64,000 nt of DNA from JANNMJ01 sp031397815 (GCA_031397815.1 JANNMJ010000246.1:12550-76549); one strand, 5' to 3'; shown: positions 45,601 to 54,648, counted from the first letter of the stretch. Notes: a model not told the origin generated them from the letters alone. Program-made: numbers and translations.

Positions 45601-45984
45601 AAATCTTTCTACATCGAGCTGAAGTCGTACAAAGTCAGCGAAAACCCGCATCCTATCCGGTTAGCGTTCTCGCAAGCGCGACGCGCGGCCACCAGTACCG
45701 AGCCATTCGCACTGTGTGTTGTGCGTCGCCACCAAGCCGCAAGCGAAGTCACGCCTGAACACGTCCGCGAGAACCTGACCTACGTGAAAGACTTGGCAGG
45801 TAGCTTCGCAAGCGTCGTCAAGGACATTGACCGCCTCGAAGCCGTCAGGCGTCAGGGGCAGCAGGTATGGGTGGAATTGAATGAGGTGGACAAGATCAAA
45901 GTGCTTGTGTCGCACAAATTCATTGAGGACCACGGGCATCCGTTTGAGAGCTTGATCGAAGATATCCGAGCAGCTTTGGCCTAA
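42640..45984 (+). CDS. GHKL ATPase (sacsin-like) fused to PD-(D/E)XK-type nuclease domain
   Basis: 1114 residues from the ATG at 42640. The N-terminal GHKL ATPase has WVWELMQNAKD (N-box), a loop FAHNGNPF, and GKFGTGF (G2), as in HSP90/sacsin-like ATPases. There is a long helical middle of about 750 residues. Near the C-terminus (about 955-1060) lies a DUF3883-like nuclease fold: YRGIGSYDFAVVN, then SFYIELKSYK (D...E-x-K). Large proteins of this layout are found in defence islands and are presumed to sense infection through the ATPase and cut nucleic acid. It sits between the Septu pair and darTG, preceded by a darT relic, which suggests cassette insertion. Confidence 0.82.
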   Translation: MAASDIQASINRNNHKLTADKIIQILDQVRDDAEKSNRRWVWELMQNAKDVANAFGRVSIEIRLTDDALTFAHNGNPFHVEHITGLIQQVSSKISDSSDEEITGKFGTGFISTHLLSSVIDVQGVVQREAGAHRKFTVCLDRSGTTSEELLDSISDSLDRILTLDHDETAFPLIPDYPAVRRETDLHTVFSYGLSDAESQEAATAGLADLVHTLPSTLVNLYKLKQVRVVHPNGAEQTYHSERTQEEGPIAWYTVRVTDSEQLQVAERHFLAYETPELRLLAEVIDFETLTLVPPTGQQPMLYRDFPLIGSERFHFPFTLNGFNFYPTEQRNGLMLNGESEKPTHNRALILAAREAALAFTDWLIEHGARNRYVLANTRIPESGMDTKTKAWYEGVQREWRETLLDKPLVENHAGTFTALRNTWIPRTQPGSSQADNDALWAIAVDFYDAGVLPQRELVGAWVKALGVEAELDNWNYHLLLDADQLLFDVAEKATVEAIQDTDELSTLAWLNRLYTFLSGQKKLPLLDTYAAVPNQRGVLRKLPDLYVERPKELIAAEILDVLETLGELWRDDLLHRAVLLPGITHRERGLREASTRLNELLNQADQKGVPTRDFLNRPDAVALLVALLRLTTVESKDDTYRSRLFGFAKEILHFPEEPLVIDGLAGFSSTLTIAARLLTYVVNEAIEQSTTVTGLSKELGKDQNQTINWLNDYLVLLETSGADYAQLIKDGDIVPNRLGDLCAYTDIMDYGTPEQELDDELISILHEFEPNNDLRSMLVADGIFLDLKIYYFENLCQELMMHVNDIRTNGQEQEYPSPLLRLIEWCEGHRELAQLYLKQFTESRGSLFFTLTIQSNPERSADVMRLMRNPEMISDLAALSESGADLGKLRELAELPNIDAVLRLAELVPTDAVMARVLEYANDLRREHSRFKHLQRIGAMIEEAFRQALLESGIAAEFEHDEQQAAEVKYRGIGSYDFAVVNPTNGKSFYIELKSYKVSENPHPIRLAFSQARRAATSTEPFALCVVRRHQAASEVTPEHVRENLTYVKDLAGSFASVVKDIDRLEAVRRQGQQVWVELNEVDKIKVLVSHKFIEDHGHPFESLIEDIRAALA

Positions 45985-46020
45985 TGGTACGAAGGCACAA
46001 GCACGTTCTAATTACATCCA

Positions 46021-46707
46021 ATGCCAGCCTGTCCTTACCCGCTTGATCGGTTGCTAGTGTATCGTATCGAGCACTATGAGAACCTGCCATATATTCTGCG
46101 GCACGGGATGCATACCCGGAATCATCCGTCGACTAACCCAAACCACATTTTCATCGGCAACGTCGGTTTGACGAATGATCGACATACGCACGTTGTTCGG
46201 CCGATAGACCACCCAACGCCAGAGGCTTTTGGCACACTGGGCGACTACGTACCGTTTTACTTCGGACCGCGTTCGCCGATGTTGCTCAACATCAGCACCG
46301 GCTTTCGGGGTGTACCCCAGCGTCCCCAGCGCGACATTGTGTATTTGGGGTGTCGGGCGCAAACCCTAATGGCCGCGTGCGACCGCTTTGCATTCACTGA
46401 CGGTCACGGTTACGACCGCTTCACGACGGCATACGCAAATCCTGAGAACCTATCCCAACTGGAATGGGATTACATCTACGCGCGCCAGTGGACGAGTACT
46501 GAGGAGCATCCGGGACGCTTTCGGTGTAAGCAGGCTGAGTTCTTGGTACACAGCGTCGTAGCGCCGGAATGGATTACGGGTCTAGTTGTGTTTGATGAAG
46601 AACGGCGTACTTTCGCCCAAGAGCAGTTGCGGCAGGTTAGCCGGGAAATGCCTGTTGTCGTTAATCCGGGTGATAACCAAGGCCCCGGCGCTTTTTACTA
46701 CCTCTGA
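46021..46707 (+). CDS. darT: DarT-type DNA ADP-ribosyltransferase toxin
   Basis: 228 residues, the usual DarT size. Conserved DarT features are VYRIEHYENLPYILRHGM at the N-terminus, Arg54 in NDRHTH, DYVPFYFGPRSPMLL, and the catalytic glutamate region with Glu173 in CKQAEFLV. DarT uses NAD+ to ADP-ribosylate thymidine in single-stranded DNA, blocking replication of phage or host. The next gene starts at its last stop base (TGATG), so toxin and antitoxin are translationally coupled. Confidence 0.93.
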   Translation: MPACPYPLDRLLVYRIEHYENLPYILRHGMHTRNHPSTNPNHIFIGNVGLTNDRHTHVVRPIDHPTPEAFGTLGDYVPFYFGPRSPMLLNISTGFRGVPQRPQRDIVYLGCRAQTLMAACDRFAFTDGHGYDRFTTAYANPENLSQLEWDYIYARQWTSTEEHPGRFRCKQAEFLVHSVVAPEWITGLVVFDEERRTFAQEQLRQVSREMPVVVNPGDNQGPGAFYYL

Positions 46708-47771
46708 TGCCTTTCACCTACACGACCGGCAACCTGCTGGATGCGCCCGTGGAGGCGTTGGTGAACACCGTGAACACGGTAGGCGTGATGGGCAAGGGCA
46801 TCGCGCAACAGTTCAAGGACCGCTTCCCCGAGAATTTCCGGGCCTACGCCCTTGCCTGCAAGGCGGGCGAGGTGGTGCCCGGCAGGATGTTCATCGCGCG
46901 TGAAGCCTCACTAGGCCACGGGGAGCAATGGATCATCAACTTCCCGACGAAAACCGAATGGCGCTACAAGTCTAGCTACGCCCACGTAGAGGCAGGCTTA
47001 CAGGCGCTGGTAGAAGACATTCGCGGACTTGGCATCCGTAGCATTGCCGTTCCGCCACTAGGTTGCGGTAATGGCGGGCTAGATTGGGAAAAGGTTAAGC
47101 CGATGATTGAGCGCTACTTGGCGCCTGTTGCGGCTGAAGGCGTAGAGGTGCTGGTGTTCGAACCGAATGCCGCCGTCAAGGCGCTGCTCCAGAAAGAAGA
47201 AGCGAAAGCGCCCGCGAAGCTCACACCCGCCCGAGCTATGCTTTTATGGAGCTTGTACAATTATGAACGCCTTGGCGAGCGGGCCAGCCTGTTTGTTGCT
47301 AACAAGCTAGCTTTTTTCTTACAGGAGATGGGCGAGCCGCTTCGACTCACCTTCACGGCGGAGCGCTACGGCCCATACGCTGACCAAGTACGTTTCGTCC
47401 TGTATGAACTAAACGGTCGTTATCTACGCGGCTTGGAACAACGCACTGCTGGTGCTTTCGAGCCTTTAAAGCTGCAAGATGACGCAATGGAAGAGGTGCG
47501 AATCTTTGTCGAGCAATCCCTCAATGCTGCCCAGAGACGGCGTCTGCAAGAGTTGCTGACTTTGATCGAGGGGTTCGAGTCTACGCTCTCTCTTGAAGTG
47601 CTCGCGTCGGTGGCGTATCTGCGCAAGTCGGCCGGAGCGAAGACGCCCGAACAGGTTTACGCCGCTATTCAGCAGTGGACGGAGCGCAAGCGACGCCTCG
47701 TCACCGAGCGGCATGTGCGCATCGCCTTTATGCACTTAGACGAGCATCGTGCTCAGTTGGCACTGGCGTAG
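46707..47771 (+). CDS. darG: DarG macrodomain antitoxin
   Basis: 354 residues. The N-terminal macrodomain (about 1-150) has FTYTTGNLLDAPVEALVNTV, the VGVMGKGIAQQFK ADP-ribose loop and VPPLGCGNGGL, as in DarG, which removes ADP-ribose from DNA. The C-terminal half is helical and probably the part that binds and inhibits DarT directly. It overlaps darT by one base. Confidence 0.94.
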   Translation: MPFTYTTGNLLDAPVEALVNTVNTVGVMGKGIAQQFKDRFPENFRAYALACKAGEVVPGRMFIAREASLGHGEQWIINFPTKTEWRYKSSYAHVEAGLQALVEDIRGLGIRSIAVPPLGCGNGGLDWEKVKPMIERYLAPVAAEGVEVLVFEPNAAVKALLQKEEAKAPAKLTPARAMLLWSLYNYERLGERASLFVANKLAFFLQEMGEPLRLTFTAERYGPYADQVRFVLYELNGRYLRGLEQRTAGAFEPLKLQDDAMEEVRIFVEQSLNAAQRRRLQELLTLIEGFESTLSLEVLASVAYLRKSAGAKTPEQVYAAIQQWTERKRRLVTERHVRIAFMHLDEHRAQLALA

Positions 47772-47831
47772 GCGGATGCGGTTTCGGCGGCTGGCAAGCA
47801 TCTTTGTTTGCTTCACTTGTACTGCCCAGCA

Positions 47832-50800
47832 ATGCCCGCCACTTTTACTGAAAGCAATACGGTCGAACGCTTCATTGTCAAGCAGCTCACCGGCGTCAAC
47901 CTTAATGATTCTTCGTGGGCACAGGAGCCGGAGCCCACCTATGGGACTGGTGGCGCCTCGGCTGGGCCGCCCCGCTGGCGCTACGTGCCTCCTAGCGCCT
48001 TAGCCCGTGAAGAGACTAGCGTGCTGCTGGAAGCCGATGTGAAAAAGGCGCTGATTCGTCTTAATCCCAGCATTCAGGCGCAGCCAGCCCGCGCCGATGA
48101 GGTAATTTACAAGCTACGTGCCGTCATCGGCGCCGTGGCCGACGAAGGTCTGGTAGGAGCCAATGAGCGTTTCGGGAAATGGCTGCGCGGCGAACACTCG
48201 CTGCCGTTTGGTCCGGACGGTCAGCATGAAACCATCCACCTGCTCGATTTCCGCGATCCCCGCCGTAACGACTATGTGGTGACGACGCAACTCCACGTGC
48301 GCACCGGCACCGAGCTGAAAATTCCTGACGTAGTGCTGTTCGTCAACGGCATTCCGTTAGTGCTGGGAGAAGCCAAGACCCCCGTAAGGCCAGCCATCTC
48401 GTGGCTTGATGGGGCACACGAAGTTCACCACGTGTACGAGCCGGCTATTACGCCCTTCTTTGTGCCTAACCTGTTGAGTTTCGCCACTGAGGGCAAAGAG
48501 TTGTTCTACGGTGGGGTGCGCACGCCACTCGATTTCTGGGCCCCTTGGCGGCTCGAAGATGATGCCCCTGATGCTTTAGCAAAGCTGGTCGGGATACAGG
48601 AAGTAGGCAAGCAGCTCGCTAGCCTGCTACGCCCTGAAACGCTGCTCGATTTTCTCCAACATTTCACCTTCTACGCTACTACGCCGAAGGGACAGAAGGT
48701 GAAAGTGGTAGCACGGTATCAGCAAGTAGAAGGTGCCAACGCCATCGTGGCGCGTGTAGTAGACGGGCAAGTGAAAAAGGGCTTGCTGTGGCATTTCCAA
48801 GGCTCGGGTAAGTCGCTGCTGATGGTGTTTGCTGCCCAAAAGCTGCGGCGCCATCCGGCCTTAGCCTCACCCACTGTCGTAATCGTGGTCGACCGTACTG
48901 ACCTCGACACTCAGATCAGCAGCACATTCACAATGGGCGGCGTGGCCAATATGGTCAATGCCGAGAACATTGCCGGCTTGCGCGACCTGCTCGAAAAGGA
49001 CGCCCGTAAGATCATCATCACGATGATGCACAAGTTTCAGGATGCTCCGCCAAACCTGAATCTGCGCCATAACATCATTCTACTGGTAGACGAAGCTCAC
49101 CGTACCCAGGAAGGTGACCTGGGCTCCCGGATGCGCGAGGCGCTGCCAAACGCCTTTCTGTTTGGCCTGACGGGCACCCCGATCAACAAACGCGACAAAA
49201 ACACCTTCGCCGCGTTTGGATCAGAGACTGACGCCGGCGGCTATCTGTCGCGCTATACCTACCCCGACTCGCTGCGCGACAAGCAGACTTTAGAGTTGCG
49301 CTTTGAGCCGCGTCTGCCCAATATCCGGCTCGACAAGGAGAAGATGGATTTGGCGTTCGCTGAGCTTACCAACGATCTGGAAGAGGGCGACAAGAACACG
49401 CTCAGCAAGAAAGCCGCTCAGCTCGCCACCTTCCTTAAAGCTCCCAAGCGGGTACGCGCCATTGCCGAAGACATCGTGCAGCACTTCCTGTCGCAAGTGG
49501 CGCCGCACGGTTTCAAAGGAATGGTAGTAGCGCCCGACCGCGAAGCCTGTATCCTCTATAAAAACGAACTGGATGCCCTATTGCCAGCAGAGGCTAGTGC
49601 CGTCGTTATCAGCACCACGGCCAATGATTCGAAAGAATTCAAGGCTTTATGGGCGCTCGACACCCAGCAACAGGCTAAACTGCTAGCCCGCTTCAACGAT
49701 CCGAACGACCCGCTGCAACTGCTCATCGTCACAGCCAAGCTGCTGACCGGCTTTGACGCGCCGGTTTTGCAGACGATGTACCTCGACAAGAGCCTCAAGG
49801 ACCATACCCTCCTGCAAGCCATCTGCCGTACCAACCGGCTATTCCCGAGGAAAACCTTCGGTCGGGTGGTCGATTACTTCGGCGTGTTCGACGATACCGG
49901 CCGTGCTTTAGCTTTCGACGAAGAGACGATGGCCAAGGTCGTAGCAAGTATGGCACAATACAAGGCTGACCTTCCTGATCTGGTGGACACAGCGTTATCC
50001 CATTTCCCAAACGTCGACCGCACGCTGATAGGCTTCGAGGGACTGGAAGCGGCCCAAAACTGTTTGCCAGATAACGCCGCCCGCGACGCCTTCGCGGCCG
50101 ACTATGGTGTCCTGAATCGGGTATGGGAGGCTCTTTCACCCGATTCAGCACTCGCGCCCTTCCGCACCGACTACCGCTGGCTTTCGCAGATCTACACCTC
50201 TGTCCGTCCCACGGGCACCGATGACGGGCGGCTGCTTTGGTTTGCCTTAGGTGGAGCCACTACGCAGCTCATCCACGAGAATATGTATGTGGAAGGCGTC
50301 AACCCCCACCTTGACCCGCTTGTTCTGACGCCGGAGTTAGTAGAGGGGCTGATGCGAACACCCGACAAAGTCAAACACCTCGTTACCGAGATCGCCGGCC
50401 GCCTCGGGGGCCACGGCGCCAACCCTGTATTCCTAGCGTTGAGCGAGCGACTTGAGAAAGTGCGCGAACGTGCTGAAAAGGGCCTGATTTCTTCGATTGA
50501 CTTCATCAAGGAGCTATGCCAACTTGCTACCGAAACACTGGAAGCCGAGAAGGCTGCTATGCAGACGGCAACTGAGTCGGCTCCAGCAGCATTACCTCCC
50601 GCTAAGACTGCGGAGTCGGCCCTGACGGAATTGTTTCAGGAAGTACGTAGCCCGGATACGCCTGCTATAGTGGAACGTATCGTCAAGGACATTGACGCGA
50701 TTGTGCGGAAAGTCCGCTTCCCGAGCTGGCAGACTTCTACAGAAGGCAAGCGGCTGGTAGGCAAATCTTTGCGGGAAACGTTATTGCGCTACCAATTACA

Positions 50801-50855
50801 TAAAGACCAAGACCTGTACGCGAAGGCGTATGGTTACATTGAGCAGTATTACTAA
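47832..50855 (+). CDS. hsdR: Type I restriction endonuclease subunit R
   Basis: 1007 residues from the ATG at 47832. An N-terminal PD-(D/E)XK nuclease (DVVLFVNGIPLVLGEAKTP gives Asp and Glu-x-Lys) is followed by a SF2 motor: Walker A WHFQGSGKSLLM, DEAH box ILLVDEAHRTQ, motif III FGLTGTPIN, and a C-terminal helicase half with LLIVTAKLLTGFDAP and LQAICRTNR. A helical C-terminal region docks onto HsdM/HsdS. It completes the type I system whose hsdM/hsdS genes lie 8 kb upstream, the gap being filled with Septu, GHKL-nuclease and DarTG genes. Confidence 0.95.
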   Translation: MPATFTESNTVERFIVKQLTGVNLNDSSWAQEPEPTYGTGGASAGPPRWRYVPPSALAREETSVLLEADVKKALIRLNPSIQAQPARADEVIYKLRAVIGAVADEGLVGANERFGKWLRGEHSLPFGPDGQHETIHLLDFRDPRRNDYVVTTQLHVRTGTELKIPDVVLFVNGIPLVLGEAKTPVRPAISWLDGAHEVHHVYEPAITPFFVPNLLSFATEGKELFYGGVRTPLDFWAPWRLEDDAPDALAKLVGIQEVGKQLASLLRPETLLDFLQHFTFYATTPKGQKVKVVARYQQVEGANAIVARVVDGQVKKGLLWHFQGSGKSLLMVFAAQKLRRHPALASPTVVIVVDRTDLDTQISSTFTMGGVANMVNAENIAGLRDLLEKDARKIIITMMHKFQDAPPNLNLRHNIILLVDEAHRTQEGDLGSRMREALPNAFLFGLTGTPINKRDKNTFAAFGSETDAGGYLSRYTYPDSLRDKQTLELRFEPRLPNIRLDKEKMDLAFAELTNDLEEGDKNTLSKKAAQLATFLKAPKRVRAIAEDIVQHFLSQVAPHGFKGMVVAPDREACILYKNELDALLPAEASAVVISTTANDSKEFKALWALDTQQQAKLLARFNDPNDPLQLLIVTAKLLTGFDAPVLQTMYLDKSLKDHTLLQAICRTNRLFPRKTFGRVVDYFGVFDDTGRALAFDEETMAKVVASMAQYKADLPDLVDTALSHFPNVDRTLIGFEGLEAAQNCLPDNAARDAFAADYGVLNRVWEALSPDSALAPFRTDYRWLSQIYTSVRPTGTDDGRLLWFALGGATTQLIHENMYVEGVNPHLDPLVLTPELVEGLMRTPDKVKHLVTEIAGRLGGHGANPVFLALSERLEKVRERAEKGLISSIDFIKELCQLATETLEAEKAAMQTATESAPAALPPAKTAESALTELFQEVRSPDTPAIVERIVKDIDAIVRKVRFPSWQTSTEGKRLVGKSLRETLLRYQLHKDQDLYAKAYGYIEQYY

Positions 50856-51044
50856 TAATCGGTGACACCCCGTGTGTTAGGTACTGCTGAGCATATTTGG
50901 GCCATTGGCCTCGGTTAACATCAGTATCGCAAAGACGAGAAAATGGATTTGCTGGAGCGAACTAGCGAACCGTTCGTTTTCCCTCGCCAAGCTCCGAAAG
51001 CGTACCGCCCAGCCAATACAAGACAGCATTAGTACCCTTTAAAA

Positions 51045-52274
51045 CTATGCAGGCTTCTTCCAAACAGCAGCCATCTCCGCGCGTTTGGTTTTGCTTGTCA
51101 AGACAATGTATTTCTTGAAAATGCTGTAACTCTGGTGGCCAGTTATTTCCATTGCCACCTCTGGCCGCATGCCTTTTTCCAGCGAAAGAGTAACGAAGGT
51201 GCGGCGCGCGGTATGGGTCGTCAGAAACCGATATTTCGGCTCTGTCGTCTGGAGCCGTTCAGCACCGCGGTAACGTACCTGCGTGATGAGTTCGGTGATA
51301 CCAGCTAACTCTCCAAGCTGTTTCAGGTACAGATTGGTGCGCTGGTTAGTCATAGTTGGCAGTGCCTGACCACTGTCGCGGTAACGATGCAGGATGTCGA
51401 GCGCGAACTCATTGAGTGGAACTTCAATTTGAACCGTCTTGCGTCCTTTCCGCTGGTGCAGATACCACGTGTCGTGACGAATGTCATCAGGACGTAGAGA
51501 AGTAATATCGGAGAAGCGCTGGCCAGTGAAGCACCCGAAGCAGAATGCATCGCGGACCTTTGTTAACGTCGGCTGTGCCGTTAGGTCAAGGTGGTATAGC
51601 GTCATCAACTCCGCCTCTGTGAGGTAGATGATATCCGCCTTTTCGGTCGGTACCTTAAACTTGGTGAAATCGGTACGCTCGTTAAGTCCCCGGTCGGCGG
51701 CCCAGCGCAAGAAGGTTTTGAGAGTAGAGACGTACTTGCCGACCGTGTTGTTGGTATGTTGTTTCTCCTTGATGAGGTACGCCGTGAAGAGTTCGTAAAA
51801 GCGTAAATCGAGCGCCGGGAACGTGAGTTTGAAGCGGCGGTAGTCGGCGAAGCCACGCAAGTGCTCACGTAGGCCGTGGTACTTCTTTAGTGTCAATTGG
51901 CTTTTCTCAATTTGCTTGACTTGCATGAACTGCTCGTAAGCGCTCAGAAAGTCGGCTTGCTCATCGCGCTTAGGAGCACGCTCAGCGACCACCGATTCGC
52001 GCACGTGCGCGGCGGTTGGCTCGTGACCTAATTCCGTTTTGAGCTTAGTGTAGGTTGCCTCAACCTGTAGCGCGAAGCTCTTGAGGAAGTGATTCAACTC
52101 CGGCGAACCAACATAGGCTCGCCGGGCGCGCTGCCCATCAGCATCCCAATGTGCTGGAAGGATGGCTTGCCCTGTGGGAATCTTGCTGACTTGACTGTTG
52201 TGGGAGAAGTAAAGTACGAGCGGTGTAGGGGCAGTTGCGCGAGCGTCGCGAAGGTGAAAACGGAGCGTGGCCAT
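51045..52274 (-). CDS. Tyrosine integrase of the genomic island
   Basis: 409 residues from the ATG at 52274. The frame continues 57 codons upstream, but that part crosses the GGGGGAAGAT repeats and is unlikely to be coding. It has an N-terminal Arm-binding-like region, a core-binding SAM-like helical domain (about 105-205), and a catalytic domain with Arg253 (FTGQRFSDITSLR), a Lys-containing strand (YLHQRKGRKTV), His354/Arg357 (HTARRTF), His380 (ITGHQS) and Tyr389. All catalytic residues are present. It lies 190 bp from the attR core and is divergent from it, the usual layout. It is the best candidate for catalysing insertion at tRNA-fMet. Confidence 0.93.
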   Translation of the reverse strand: MATLRFHLRDARATAPTPLVLYFSHNSQVSKIPTGQAILPAHWDADGQRARRAYVGSPELNHFLKSFALQVEATYTKLKTELGHEPTAAHVRESVVAERAPKRDEQADFLSAYEQFMQVKQIEKSQLTLKKYHGLREHLRGFADYRRFKLTFPALDLRFYELFTAYLIKEKQHTNNTVGKYVSTLKTFLRWAADRGLNERTDFTKFKVPTEKADIIYLTEAELMTLYHLDLTAQPTLTKVRDAFCFGCFTGQRFSDITSLRPDDIRHDTWYLHQRKGRKTVQIEVPLNEFALDILHRYRDSGQALPTMTNQRTNLYLKQLGELAGITELITQVRYRGAERLQTTEPKYRFLTTHTARRTFVTLSLEKGMRPEVAMEITGHQSYSIFKKYIVLTSKTKRAEMAAVWKKPA

Positions 52275-52327
52275 CGGCTTAGGGGGCAGGTATTTTAACA
52301 CTCCAAAGATAGCCAATGACCGAAACC

Positions 52328-52350
52328 CGGGGGAAGATTTGGGGGAAGAT
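52328..52350 (+). repeat. Pair of GGGGGAAGAT motifs upstream of the integrase gene
   Basis: CGGGGGAAGAT at 52328-52338 and GGGGGAAGAT at 52341-52350, the same tandem arrangement as at 1932-1954 in the other island end. Between the integrase start and attR, these are plausible arm sites or operators for the integrase. Confidence 0.45.
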
Positions 52351-52466
52351 TTTGCTTGATTTACCTTGTTTCTACTTGTTCTGACTTGTGCTAGCGGAAG
52401 AACAAAAAGTGGTTTTTTGCAGCATTTGAAGCGCTTTTGAAGCAAAGTAGAAAAAACAAGACTTGG

Positions 52467-52496
52467 CAGGTTCGAGTCCTGTCCCCGCTACCTGAT
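52467..52496 (+). repeat. attR core of the genomic island
   Basis: Exact 30-bp copy of 1855-1884. Only the last 24-26 bases of the tRNA are reproduced here; no D- or anticodon arm precedes them, so this is not a tRNA gene but the right crossover site. The chromosomal tRNA terminator follows immediately. Confidence 0.9.
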
Positions 52497-52501
52497 CAAA
52501 T

Positions 52502-52538
52502 AAAAAGGCCTGTAAGACATTGTCTTACAGGCCTTTTT
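52502..52538 (+). terminator. Original chromosomal terminator of tRNA-fMet
   Basis: A stem of at least 16 bp (AAAAAGGCCTGTAAGA at 52502-52517 with its complement at 52523-52538), ending in a T-run. It is nearly the same as the hairpin at 1892-1924 but differs in loop and flanks, consistent with a separate attB-derived copy left outside the island. Confidence 0.8.
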
Positions 52539-52633
52539 GCTTTCGGGGGAAGATCCTGAAAGGCGTCCACGCGGCCAACGGAGCGGATTCACGCGATTCT
52601 TTGCCTTGGATTGCCTCCCTACTGGCCTGAACA

Positions 52634-53005
52634 CTACAGCTGCGACGCTGGATAAGTTATACACGCTACATCGGCCAGCTTCGCCAACGCGTGCTCGAAC
52701 TCGGTCGAAAATGACGAAGCAGCACGACCACCGACGCAACGCGGCTTTGTGCCCGTGGGCGGGCGCTGGCGGGTGGAGCGCTCGTCTGGTTGACTGGTGT
52801 GCTTTCGGCGCGACGATTGGCGCGCGATTACGAATACCGGCCTAAGTTCTTCTCCGCGGCTTCTGACGTGGTCGGTGTATTGCCGTTTTTCGACGAAGTC
52901 GCGCTTGGCCTGCGCATCATAGCCTTTATCGACACAGAAGTCTTGCAGAAAGTCGTCCGTAACGGGCACGGGCGGCGACGTCCGCTGCACGCTGGCGAAG
53001 TGTTA
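52634..53005 (-). pseudogene. Decayed IS5-family transposase fragment
   Basis: The minus-strand frame contains FCVDKGYDAQAKRDFVEKRQ, then YTDHVRSRGEE, which matches the DKGYD...R.RGEE block shared by IS5-family transposases. Downstream the expected RWVVER...W signature is scrambled, apparently by frameshifts. There is no start and no terminal repeats. It marks the chromosomal side of attR as an insertion-prone spot. Confidence 0.5.
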
Positions 53006-53148
53006 CTGCCGTACAGGCCAGCTTAGAAGAGAAAATTTAATCTGCGGGCGGAAAAATCACCTCGAAATCAGAGTTATCTCCGCACCCGCCTTTAGCTTTG
53101 GGGTAATATTATTAGAAATTGACAGAAATCTGTTTGGTTCCGGGTTTG

Positions 53149-54648
53149 ATGCGCCGTATCCTGATTCTCGTTCTTCTGCTCGGCGGCCTGGTAAGGCTGG
53201 GGGTCGCGCAGCAGGCTCCCTACTTACCCTATTACACCACCGATACGGCCCGGGTATTTCAGTTGGCGGTGGCCCACCGCAAGGCGGTGCAAAGCCATTA
53301 CGTGCTGCCCAAAACCGGCAACAGCGATTACCGCGAGCATTACCGCAAGGTGGCGCGCGAAGCGTCGCAGGACGTATACAACTCCATCCGCCATACGGCC
53401 CTGCTCGATTCCGTAGTGGAGCCCTACGTGCAGCAGGTGTTTGCCCGCATCCTCCAGGCCAACCCCCAGCTGCCTGCTGGAGTGAAACTGGTGCTCACCC
53501 GCAACCCCGACGCCAACGCCCACGCCGTGGGCAGCAGCGCGGTGATGCTCAACATCGGCCTGCTGGTGCGCCTCGAAAACGAAAGCCAGCTGGCTTTCAT
53601 CCTCTGCCACGAGCTGGCGCACATAAGCTGCCGGCACATGGATAAAACCTTGCAGGAGCGCCTGACGGTCCTGCACAGCAAGGAGATGAAGCGCGAGTTT
53701 CGTCGCATTATCAACTCCGAATACAACATCAGCTCCCAGATCAAGGCCCTCGCCCTGGGCTTTTCGCTCGATTACAACTATCACAGCCGCCGCTTCGAAA
53801 AGCAGGCCGACTCGTTGGGCTACGTGCTGCTGACCCGCACCACCTTCGACCCTACCCAAGCCTACCGCGCCCTACAGATACTCGACAAAATCAACGAGCC
53901 CGAAACGGCCGAGGGCGCTAACCTCAGCACCTACTTCAGCTGCGCCGAGTTTCCGAAAACCTTTGAGGGGGTGGCAGCCCGGCCCAAGTCCATATTCACG
54001 GTGAAAACCGAGGAAACGGTGCTGCAAACTACCGACACGCTGAAAACCCACCCCGACTGCGTGAAGCGCATGGGCTACCTGAACACCCTGGCTCAAGGCA
54101 AGGTGGCCGATGGGGTGCAGCCGGCCGGCTCGCCGGAGTTTGCCCGCATCCGCTACGTGAGCCGCCTGGAGGTTATTCAAAGCTGGTTCGACTTCGACTG
54201 CTACGACCACGCCCTTTTCGAGGCCCTGCTGCTGTTACCCCAACATCCTCGCAACTCTTACCTGCATTCGATGGTGCTGTTGAGTTTGTACGAGCTGCGC
54301 GAGCACCTGCTCGCCCACACCTACAGCGAAGTAGTGTCGAACATCAACAAGCACCACCCGGCCCAATTCAACGACCTGCTCTACTCCCTGAACGGCTTGC
54401 GCAATGAGGATTTTCCGGGCTTGGTCGCGTGCTTCACCCAAGCTGCGACGACCGACACTGCGACGACCGACACTGCGGCCCCGGCTGATGAGTATGCCCT
54501 TGCGGCCCGTTACACTGTCGGCGCCCTGAGCAGCGACGACCGCGCGGCCGCCGATTTCAAAGCCCAGTACCAGCAGCAGTACGCCGACGGCCGATTCAAC
54601 AAACTGCTGTTTCCGAAATCGGCGAAAGCCCGGGCTACCCGCCGCTAG
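53149..54648 (+). CDS. M48-family zinc metalloprotease
   Basis: 499 residues from the ATG at 53149, which starts a signal peptide (ILILVLLLGGLVRLGVAQ). The peptidase domain (about 90-240) carries HELAH at 154-158 (FILCHELAHISCRH) and a downstream Glu in RRFEKQADSLGYVLL, the M48 zinc ligands. The C-terminal half is helical, possibly TPR-like. A 15-bp duplication near 54447-54476 gives TDTATTDTA. Probably a periplasmic quality-control protease. The following gene begins after 48 bp and may be co-expressed. Confidence 0.88.
   Translation: MRRILILVLLLGGLVRLGVAQQAPYLPYYTTDTARVFQLAVAHRKAVQSHYVLPKTGNSDYREHYRKVAREASQDVYNSIRHTALLDSVVEPYVQQVFARILQANPQLPAGVKLVLTRNPDANAHAVGSSAVMLNIGLLVRLENESQLAFILCHELAHISCRHMDKTLQERLTVLHSKEMKREFRRIINSEYNISSQIKALALGFSLDYNYHSRRFEKQADSLGYVLLTRTTFDPTQAYRALQILDKINEPETAEGANLSTYFSCAEFPKTFEGVAARPKSIFTVKTEETVLQTTDTLKTHPDCVKRMGYLNTLAQGKVADGVQPAGSPEFARIRYVSRLEVIQSWFDFDCYDHALFEALLLLPQHPRNSYLHSMVLLSLYELREHLLAHTYSEVVSNINKHHPAQFNDLLYSLNGLRNEDFPGLVACFTQAATTDTATTDTAAPADEYALAARYTVGALSSDDRAAADFKAQYQQQYADGRFNKLLFPKSAKARATRR

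Noticed and set aside
52275..52445. N-terminal extension of the integrase
   Set aside because: The upstream codons run through the GGGGGAAGAT repeats, and the encoded Cys/Lys-rich segment precedes a normal integrase start at 52274.
52463..52493. Second tRNA gene
   Set aside because: Only the T-arm and acceptor 3' half are present; the anticodon and D-arm are missing. It is the attR repeat.
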